From: Utricularia gibba
Lineage: Eukaryota; Streptophyta; Magnoliopsida; Lamiales; Lentibulariaceae
Assembly: GCA_002189035.1 (NCBI GenBank)
Contig: NEEC01000261.1
Location: forward strand, 1-27,933
Direction of reading: 5' to 3'
DNA: 27,933 bases
The notes beneath the pieces are model-generated. The model had not been told where the DNA came from. It did no database searches and saw only the letters and a program-made list of their open reading frames with translations. Shown here piece by piece: positions 18,760 to 27,933 of this stretch (position 1 is the stretch's first letter; each line of letters opens with the position of its first letter). A program made the translations under genes and the position numbers.

Positions 18760-21700
18760 TTTAAACAAATGCAACATTGTATTCATCGATTTGCATCCTT
18801 TTGTCCTCATGAGCCATAAAGAATCGCGGGCCCGGACCAAGTTCCTAGCGAGACTGGCCGCCACAAAACGAGAAGCTGTTCCTTGAAAAACCATGTAGGC
18901 AACACCGAAAACCGAACGTTAATAAATACATCACTTTCTTTGCCGGGCTACAACTTACTTTGGGCCAAGGCCTAAGCTGATCTTTTTCCGGTTCCAAGTG
19001 CACCCAAAGACCGCCTCTCATGTATAAAGTAAGTTGTTGAAAAAAATCATGTGGGGTGCACGTGACATCATAATTTAAACAAATGCATCATTTTTTTTAA
19101 TCGATTTGCATCCAGTTGACCTCATGAGCCATACAGAATCGGGGTCAAGGACCAAGTTCCCAGCGAGACTGGCCGCCACAAAACGAGAAGCGGTTCCTTG
19201 AAAAACCATGTAGGCAGCCCCCGAAAACCGAACGATAATAAATACATCACTTTATTTGCCGGACTACAACTAACTCTCGGTGCAAGCCAAACCTTACCTT
19301 TGTCCCGTTCCAGGTGCACCCAAAGACCCTGCTCAAGTATAAAGTAAGTTGTTGAAAAAATCATGTGGGGTGCACGTGATATCGCAATTTAAACAAATGC
19401 AACATTGTATTCATCGATTTGCATCCTTTTGTCCTCATGAGCCATAAAGAATCGCGGGCCCGGACCAAGTTCCTAGCGAGACTGGCCGCCACAAAACGAG
19501 AAGCTGTTCCTTGAAAAACCATGTAGGCAACACCGAAAACCGAACGTTAATAAATACATCACTTTCTTTGCCGGGCTACAACTTACTTTGGGCCAAGGCC
19601 TAAGCTGATTTTTCCGGTTCCAAGTGCCCAAAGACCGCCTCTCATGTATAAAGTATGTTGTTAAAAAAATCATGTGGGGTGCACGTGACATCGTAATTTA
19701 AACAAATGCATCATTTTTTTTAATCGATTTGCATCCAGTTGACCTCATGAGCCATACAGAATCGGGGTCAAGGACCAAGTTCCCAGCGAGACTGGCCGCC
19801 ACAAAACGAGAAGCGGTTCCTTGAAAAACCATGTAGGCAGCCCCCGAAAACCGAACGATAATAAATACATCACTTTATTTGCCGGACTACAACTAACTCT
19901 CGGCAAGCCAAACTTACTTTGTCCCGTTCCAGGTGCACCCAAAGACCGCCTGCTCAAGTATAAAGTAAGTTGTTGAAAAAATCATGTGGGGTGCACGTGA
20001 TATCGCAATTTAAACAAATGCAACATTGTATTCATCGATTTGCATCCTTTTGTCCTCATGAGCCATAAAGAATCGCGGGCCCGGACCAAGTTCCTAGCGA
20101 GACTGGCCGCCACAAAACGAGAAGCTGTTCCTTGAAAAACCATGTAGGCAACACCGAAAACCGAACGTTAATAAATACATCACTTTCTTTGCCGGGCTAC
20201 AACTTACTTTGGGCCAAGGCCTAAGCTGACCTTTTTCCGGTTCCAAGTGCCCCCCAAGACCGCCTTCATGTATAAAGTAAGTTGTTAAAAAATCATGTGG
20301 GGTGCACGTGACATCGTAATTTAAACAAATGCATCATTTTTTTTAATCGATTTGCATCCAGTTGACCTCATGAGCCATACAGAATCGGGGTCAAGGACCA
20401 AGTTCCCAGCGAGACTGGCCGCCACAAAACGAGAAGCGGTTCCTTGAAAAACCATGTAGGCAGCCCCCGAAAACCGAACGATAATAAATACATCACTTTA
20501 TTTGCCGGACTACAACTAACTCTCGGTGCAAGCCAAACCTTACCTTTGTCCGTTCCAGGTGCACCCAAAGACCGCCTGCTCAAGTATAAAGTAAGTTGTT
20601 GAAAAAATCATGTGGGGTGCACGTGATATCGCAATTTAAACAAATGCAACATTGTATTCATCGATTTGCATCCTTTTGTCCTCATGAGCCATAAAGAATC
20701 GCGGGCCCGGACCAAGTTCCTAGCGAGACTGGCCGCCACAAAACGAGAAGCTGTTCCTTGAAAAACCATGTAGGCAACACCGAAAACCGAACGTTAATAA
20801 ATACATCACTTTCTTTGCCGGGCTACAACTTACTTTGGGCCAAGGCCTAAGCTGACTTTTTTCCGGTTCCAAGTGCCCCAAAGACCGCCTCTCATGTATA
20901 AAGTAAGTTGTTGAAAAAAAATCATGTGGGGTGCACGTGACATCGTAATTTAAACAAATGCATCATTTTTTTTAATCGATTTGCATCCAGTTGACCTCAT
21001 GAGCCATACAGAATCGGGGTCAAGGACCAAGTTCCCAGCGAGACTGGCCGCCACAAAACGAGAAGCGGTTCCTTGAAAAACCATGTAGGCAGCCCCCGAA
21101 AACCGAACGATAATAAATACATCACTTTATTTGCCGGACTACAACTAACTCTCGGGCAAGCCAAACCTTACCTTTGTCCGTTCCAGGTGCCCCAAAGACC
21201 GCCTCCTCAAGTATAAAGTAAGTTGTTGAAAAAATCATGTGGGGTGCACGTGATATCGCAATTTAAACAAATGCAACATTGTATTCATCGATTTGCATCC
21301 TTTTGTCCTCATGAGCCATAAAGAATCGCGGGCCCGGACCAAGTTCCTAGCGAGACTGGCCGCCACAAAACGAGAAGCTGTTCCTTGAAAAACCATGTAG
21401 GCAACACCGAAAACCGAACGTTAATAAATACATCACTTTCTTTGCCGGGCTACAACTTACTTTGGGCCAAGGCCTAAGCTGACCTTTTTCCGGTTTCCAA
21501 GTGCCCCCCAAAGACCGCCTTCCTCATGTATAAAGTATGTTTTAAAAAAAATCATGTGGGGTGCACGTGACATCGTAATTTAAACAAATGCATCATTTTT
21601 TTTAATCGATTTGCATCCAGTTGACCTCATGAGCCATACAGAATCGGGGTCAAGGACCAAGTTCCCAGCGAGACTGGCCGCCACAAAACGAGAAGCGGTT

Positions 21701-23145
21701 CCTTGAAAAACCATGTAGGCAGCCCCGAAAACCGAACGATAATAAATACATCACTTTATTTGCCGGACTACAACTAACTCTCGGTGCAAGCCAAACCTTA
21801 CCTTTGTCCCGTTCCAGGTGCACCCAAAGACCGCCTGCTCAAGTATAAAGTAAGTTGTTGAAAAAATCATGTGGGGTGCACGTGATATCGCAATTTAAAC
21901 AAATGCAACATTGTATTCATCGATTTGCATCCTTTTGTCCTCATGAGCCATAAAGAATCGCGGGCCCGGACCAAGTTCCTAGCGAGACTGGCCGCCACAA
22001 AACGAGAAGCTGTTCCTTGAAAAACCATGTAGGCAACACCGAAAACCGAACGTTAATAAATACATCACTTTCTTTGCCGGGCTACAACTTACTTTGGGCC
22101 AAGGCCTAAGCTGATCTTTTTCCGGTTCCAAGTGCACCCAAAGACCGCTTCTCATGTATAAAGTAAGTTGTTGAAAAAATCATGTGGGGTGCACGTGACA
22201 TCATAATTTAAACAAATGGATCATTTTTTTTAATCGATTTGCATCCAGTTGACCTCATGAGCCATACAGAATCGGGGTCAAGGACCAAGTTCCCAGCGAG
22301 ACTGGCCGCCACAAAACGAGAAGCGGTTCCTTGAAAAACCATGTAGGCAGCCCCCGAAAACCGAATAATAAATACATCACTTTATTTGCCGGACTACAAC
22401 TAACTCTCGGTGCAAGCCAAACCTTACCTTTGTCCGTTCCAGGTGCACCCAAAGACCGCCTGCTCAAGTATAAAGTAAGTTGTTGAAAAAATCATGTGGG
22501 GTGCACGTGATATCGCAATTTAAACAAATGCAACATTGTATTCATCGATTTGCATCCTTTTGTCCTCATGAGCCATAAAGAATCGCGGGCCCGGACCAAG
22601 TTCCTAGCGAGACTGGCCGCCACAAAACGAGAAGCTGTTCCTTGAAAAACCATGTAGGCAACACGAAAACCGAACGTTAATAAATACATCACTTTCTTTG
22701 CCGGGCTACAACTTACTTTGGGCCAAGGCCTAAGCTGACCTTTTTCCGGTTCCAAGTGCCCCCAAGACCGCCTCCTCATGTATAAAGTATGTTGTTAAAA
22801 AATCATGTGGGGTGCACGTGACATCGTAATTTAAACAAATGCATCATTTTTTTTAATCGATTTGCATCCAGTTGACCTCATGAGCCATACAGAATCGGGG
22901 TCAAGGACCAAGTTCCCAGCGAGACTGGCCGCCACAAAACGAGAAGCGGTTCCTTGAAAAACCATGTAGGCAGCCCCCGAAAACCGAACGATAATAAATA
23001 CATCACTTTATTTGCCGGACTACAACTAACTCTCGGTGCAAGCCAAACCTTACCTTTGTCCCGTTCCAGGTGCACCCAAAGACCGCCTCCTCAAGTATAA
23101 AGTAAGTTGTTGAAAAAATCATGTGGGGTGCACGTGATATCGCAA

Positions 23146-23453
23146 TTTAAACAAATGCATTGTTTTAATTTTGCATCGATTTGGTCCTCATGAGCCATAA
23201 AGAATCGCGGGCCCGGACCAAGTTCCTAGCGAGACTGGCCGCCACAAAACGAGAAGCTGTTCCTTGAAAAACCATGTAGGCAACACCGAAAACCGAACGT
23301 TAATAAATACATCACTTTCTTTGCCGGGCTACAACTTACTTTGGGCCAAGGCCTAAGCTGACCTTTTTCCGGTTCCAAGTGCCCCCAAGACCGCCTCCTC
23401 ATGTATAAAGTATGTTGTTAAAAAAATCATGTGGGGTGCACGTGACATCGTAA
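23146..23453 (+). repeat. A unit with a small scrambled head patch
   Basis: After TTTAAACAAATGCA the normal A head is replaced at about 23160-23183 by TTGTTTTAATTTTGCATCGATTTGG, quoted here as TTGTTTTAATTTTGCATCGA then TTTGG. The TTTTAAT word is B-like, and the TTGCATC and ATCGATTT words have swapped order. The rest of the unit is normal A. This is an isolated disturbance in an otherwise regular block. Confidence 0.8.
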
Positions 23454-26400
23454 TTTAAACAAATGCATCATTTTTTTTAATCGATTTGCATCCAGTTGAC
23501 CTCATGAGCCATACAGAATCGGGGTCAAGGACCAAGTTCCCAGCGAGACTGGCCGCCACAAAACGAGAAGCGGTTCCTTGAAAAACCATGTAGGCAGCCC
23601 CCGAAAACCGAACGATAATAAATACATCACTTTATTTGCCGGACTACAACTAACTGGGCAAGCCAAACCTTTTTCCGTTCCAGTGCCCCAAAGACCGCCT
23701 GCTCAAGTATAAAGTAAGTTGTTGAAAAAATCATGTGGGGTGCACGTGATATCGCAATTTAAACAAATGCAACATTGTATTCATCGATTTGCATCCTTTT
23801 GTCCTCATGAGCCATAAAGAATCGCGGGCCCGGACCAAGTTCCTAGCGAGACTGGCCGCCACAAAACGAGAAGCTGTTCCTTGAAAAACCATGTAGGCAA
23901 CACCGAAAACCGAACGTTAATAAATACATCACTTTCTTTGCCGGGCTACAACTTACTTTGGGCCAAGGCCTAAGCTGACCTTTTTCCGGTTCCAAGTGCC
24001 CCCAAGACCGCCTCCTCATGTATAAAGTATGTTGTTAAAAAAATCATGTGGGGTGCACGTGACATCGTAATTTAAACAAATGCATCATTTTTTTTAATCG
24101 ATTTGCATCCAGTTGACCTCATGAGCCATACAGAATCGGGGTCAAGGACCAAGTTCCCAGCGAGACTGGCCGCCAAAAACGAGAAGCGGTTCCTTGAAAA
24201 ACCATGTAGGCAGCCCCCGAAAACCGAACGATAATAAATACATCACTTTATTTGCCGGACTACAACTAACTCTCGTGCAAGCCAAACCTTACCTTTGTCC
24301 CGTTCCAGGTGCACCCAAAGACCGCCTGCTCAAGTATAAAGTAAGTTGTTGAAAAAATCATGTGGGGTGCACGTGATATCGCAATTTAAACAAATGCAAC
24401 ATTGTATTCATCGATTTGCATCCTTTTGTCCTCATGAGCCATAAAGAATCGCGGGCCCGGACCAAGTTCCTAGCGAGACTGGCCGCCACAAAACGAGAAG
24501 CTGTTCCTTGAAAAACCATGTAGGCAACACCGAAAACCGAACGTTAATAAATACATCACTTTCTTTGCCGGGCTACAACTTACTTTGGGCCAAGGCCTAA
24601 GCTGATCTTTTTCCGGTTCCAAGTGCACCAAAGACCGCCTTCTCATGTATAAAGTAAGTTGTTGAAAAAATCATGTGGGGTGCACGTGACATCATAATTT
24701 AAACAAATGGATCATTTTTTTTAATCGATTTGCATCCAGTTGACCTCATGAGCCATACAGAATCGGGGTCAAGGACCAAGTTCCCAGCGAGACTGGCCGC
24801 CACAAAACGAGAAGCGGTTCCTTGAAAAACCATGTAGGCAGCCCCGAAAACCGAACGATAATAAATACATCACTTTATTTGCCGGACTACAACTAACTCT
24901 CGGGCAAGCCAAACCTTACCTTTGTCCGTTCCAGGTGCACCCAAAGACCGCCTGCTCAAGTATAAAGTAAGTTGTTGAAAAAATCATGTGGGGTGCACGT
25001 GATATCGCAATTTAAACAAATGCAACATTGTATTCATCGATTTGCATCCTTTTGTCCTCATGAGCCATAAAGAATCGCGGGCCCGGACCAAGTTCCTAGC
25101 GAGACTGGCCGCCACAAAACGAGAAGCTGTTCCTTGAAAAACCATGTAGGCAACACCGAAAACCGAACGTTAATAAATACATCACTTTCTTTGCCGGGCT
25201 ACAACTTACTTTGGGCCAAGGCCTAAGCTGACCTTTTTCCGGTTCCAAGTGCCCCCAAGACCGCCTTCTCATGTATAAAGTAAGTTGTTGAAAAAATCAT
25301 GTGGGGTGCACGTGACATCGTAATTTAAACAAATGCATCATTTTTTTTAATCGATTTGCATCCAGTTGACCTCATGAGCCATACAGAATCGGGGTCAAGG
25401 ACCAAGTTCCCAGCGAGACTGGCCGCCACAAAACGAGAAGCGGTTCCTTGAAAAACCATGTAGGCAGCCCCCGAAACCGAACGATAATAAATACATCACT
25501 TTATTTGCCGGACTACAACTAACTCTCGGTGCAAGCCAAACCTTACCTTTGTCCCGTTCCAGGTGCACCCAAAGACCGCCTGCTCAAGTATAAAGTAAGT
25601 TGTTGAAAAAATCATGTGGGGTGCACGTGATATCGCAATTTAAACAAATGCAACATTGTATTCATCGATTTGCATCCTTTTGTCCTCATGAGCCATAAAG
25701 AATCGCGGGCCCGGACCAAGTTCCTAGCGAGACTGGCCGCACAAAACGAGAAGCTGTTCCTTGAAAAACCATGTAGGCAACACCGAAAACCGAACGTTAA
25801 TAAATACATCACTTTCTTTGCCGGGCTACAACTTACTTTGGGCCAAGGCCTAAGCTGATCTTTTTCCGGTTCCAAGTGCACCCAAAGACCGCCTTCTCAA
25901 GTATAAAGTAAGTTGTTGAAAAAATCATGTGGGGTGCACGTGACATCATAATTTAAACAAATGATCATTTTTTTTAATCGATTTGCATCCAGTTGACCTC
26001 ATGAGCCATACAGAATCGGGGTCAAGGACCAAGTTCCCAGCGAGACTGGCCGCCACAAAACGAGAAGCGGTTCCTTGAAAAACCATGTAGGCAGCCCCCG
26101 AAACCGAACGATAATAAATACATCACTTTATTTGCCGGACTACAACTAACTCTCGGTGCAAGCCAAACCTTACCTTTGTCCCGTTCCAGGTGCACCCAAA
26201 GACCGCCTCTCAAGTATAAAGTAAGTTGTTGAAAAAATCATGTGGGGTGCACGTGATATCGCAATTTAAACAAATGCAACATTGTATTCATCGATTTGCA
26301 TCCTTTTGTCCTCATGAGCCATAAAGAATCGCGGGCCCGGACCAAGTTCCTAGCGAGACTGGCCGCCACAAAACGAGAAGCTGTTCCTTGAAAAACCATG

Positions 26401-27828
26401 TAGGCAACACCGAAAACCGAACGTTAATAAAATACATCACTTTCTTTGCCGGGCTACAACTTACTTTGGGCCAAGGCCTAAGCTGACCTTTTTCCGGTTC
26501 CAAGTGCCCCAAGACCGCCTCCTCATGTATAAAGTAAGTTGTTAAAAAAATCATGTGGGGTGCACGTGACATCGTAATTTAAACAAATGCATCATTTTTT
26601 TTAATCGATTTGCATCCAGTTGACCTCATGAGCCATACAGAATCGGGGTCAAGGACCAAGTTCCCAGCGAGACTGGCCGCCACAAAACGAGAAGCGGTTC
26701 CTTGAAAAACCATGTAGGCAGCCCCCGAAAACCGAACGATAATAAATACATCACTTTATTTGCCGGACTACAACTAACTCTCGGTGCAAGCCAAACCTTA
26801 CCTTTGTCCCGTTCCAGGTGCACCCAAAGACCGCCTGCTCAAGTATAAAGTAAGTTGTTGAAAAAATCATGTGGGGTGCACGTGATATCGCAATTTAAAC
26901 AAATGCAACATTGTATTCATCGATTTGCATCCTTTTGTCCTCATGAGCCATAAAGAATCGCGGCCCGGACCAAGTTCCTAGCGAGACTGGCCGCCACAAA
27001 ACGAGAAGCTGTTCCTTGAAAAACCATGTAGGCAACACCGAAAACCGAACGTTAATAAATACATCACTTTCTTTGCCGGGCTACAACTTACTTTGGGCCA
27101 AGGCCTAAGCTGACCTTTTTCCGGTTCCAAGTGCCCCCCAAGACCGCCTCCTCATGTATAAAGTAAGTTGTTAAAAAATCATGTGGGGTGCACGTGACAT
27201 CGTAATTTAAAAAATGCATCATTTTTTTTAATCGATTTGCATCCAGTTGACCTCATGAGCCATACAGAATCGGGTCAAGGACCAAGTTCCCAGCGAGACT
27301 GGCCGCCACAAAACGAGAAGCGGTTCCTTGAAAAACCATGTAGGCAGCCCCCGAAAACCGAACGATAATAAATACATCACTTTATTTGCCGGACTACAAC
27401 TAACTCTCGGTGCAAGCCAAACCTTACCTTTTTCCGTTCCAGGTGCACCCAAGACCGCCTGCTCAAGTATAAGTAAGTTGTTGAAAAAATCATGTGGGGT
27501 GCACGTGATATCGCAATTTAAACAAATGCAACATTGTATTCATCGATTTGCATCCTTTTGTCCTCATGAGCCATAAAGAATCGCGGGCCCGGACCAAGTT
27601 CCTAGCGAGACTGGCCGCCACAAAACGAGAAGCTGTTCCTTGAAAAACCATGTAGGCAACACCGAAAACCGAACGTTAATAAATACATCACTTTCTTTGC
27701 CGGGCTACAACTTACTTTGGGCCAAGGCCTAAGCTGATCTTTTTCCGGTTCCAAGTGCCCCCCAAACCGCCTTCTCAAGTATAAAGTAAGTTGTTAAAAA
27801 AATCATGTGGGTGCACGTGACATCATAA

Positions 27829-27933
27829 TTTAAACAAATGGATCATTTTTTTTAATCGATTTGCATCCAGTTGACCTCATGAGCCATACAGAATCGGGGT
27901 CAAGGACCAAGTTCCCAGCGAGACTGGCCGCCA
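27829..27933 (+). repeat. Partial B unit at the window edge
   Basis: The last 105 bases are the first third of a B unit of the GGATC head variant, ending in GAGACTGGCCGCCA. There is no sign of an array boundary, so the satellite should continue to the right. Confidence 0.95.

Larger units (their letters stand above)
1..27933 (+). repeat. Tandem satellite DNA array of alternating A and B monomers (whole window)
   Basis: The whole window consists of head-to-tail copies of a roughly 313-bp monomer, all in one orientation. The start word TTTAAACAAATG recurs at nearly every unit boundary. Monomers fall into two types that alternate A-B-A-B, giving a dimeric higher-order unit of about 620-628 bp. 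I count 47 A units and 46 B units, including truncated ones. No stretch above 300 bp is non-repetitive, and no transposon, gene or RNA interrupts the array. A monomer length near two nucleosomes and strong homogeneity are typical of eukaryotic centromeric, pericentromeric or subtelomeric satellites. The family itself is not recognised. Strand is arbitrary and simply follows the given sequence. Confidence 0.97.
18760..27933 (+). repeat. Regular array block 2: 15 dimers, last B cut by window end
   Basis: A units start at 18760, 19388, 20009, 20635, 21262, 21894, 22519, 23146, 23758, 24385, 25011, 25639, 26265, 26894 and 27517. B units start at 19074, 19697, 20320, 20949, 21579, 22207, 22830, 23454, 24071, 24698, 25324, 25952, 26578, 27206 and 27829. 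Successive A starts are 612-632 bp apart, averaging about 625.5. Copies here are cleaner than in the disturbed zone, with only scattered indels. Examples are the shortened variable tract at 23454-23757 (304 bp), an extra A in TTAATAAAATACATC at 26425-26439, and TTTAAAAAATGC for TTTAAACAAATGC at 27206. Confidence 0.95.

Noticed and set aside
1-27933. CRISPR array or phage-type direct repeats.
   Set aside because: Units are ~313 bp and contiguous with no unique spacers, and there are no cas genes; the pattern is satellite, not CRISPR.
1-27933. Ribosomal intergenic spacer subrepeats.
   Set aside because: No rRNA gene flanks or interrupts the array, and TATAAAG does not match a plant Pol I initiation element well. 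Subrepeat arrays of 28 kb would be exceptional.

Overview
The window is one uninterrupted block of tandem satellite DNA with no supportable gene. Nothing in it is bacterial, phage or organellar: there are no long conserved reading frames, no operon structure, no RNA genes and no transposon ends. A highly homogenised array of roughly 313-bp monomers (about two nucleosomes long) at about 45% GC points to a eukaryotic nuclear chromosome, centromeric, pericentromeric or subtelomeric. Plants are the commonest source of satellites of this size, but I do not recognise the family and cannot name the species or even the kingdom with certainty.

Two monomer types, A and B, alternate head to tail in the same orientation. 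They are about 90% alike (by eye) over a shared core and differ at fixed diagnostic positions. A carries GGGCCC and AGGCCT words and the sequence CAACATTGTATTCATCGAT. B carries a run of 7-8 T before ATCGAT and the word GGGGTCAAGG. An A-B pair forms a dimer of about 620-628 bp. I count 47 A and 46 B units, some of them truncated. A weaker second level of order exists: two dimer subtypes (I and II) recur, locally every four dimers (about 2.48 kb).

Layout: 1-12413 is a regular block of 20 dimers, with small deletions near 9.86-9.89 kb and 10.55-10.82 kb. 12414-18759 is a disturbed zone with truncated monomers, a duplicated B head, an A-A junction lacking B, a 17-bp deletion shared by two A units, and patches of scrambled sequence. 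18760-27933 is regular again, with one small scrambled patch at 23156-23183. The window starts exactly at an A unit and ends inside a B unit, so the array continues beyond the right edge and probably the left.

Within each monomer, the first ~200 bp and a 20-bp box containing GTGCAC and CACGTG are nearly invariant. The 60-80 bp between them is full of small insertions and deletions. Several breakpoints in the disturbed zone lie just before this box and leave it intact. Some scrambled patches look like two out-of-register copies blended in order, so long-read assembly or consensus error must be excluded before any biological reading. The many short open frames, mostly on the minus strand, are the same repeat translated again and again and are not annotated as genes.
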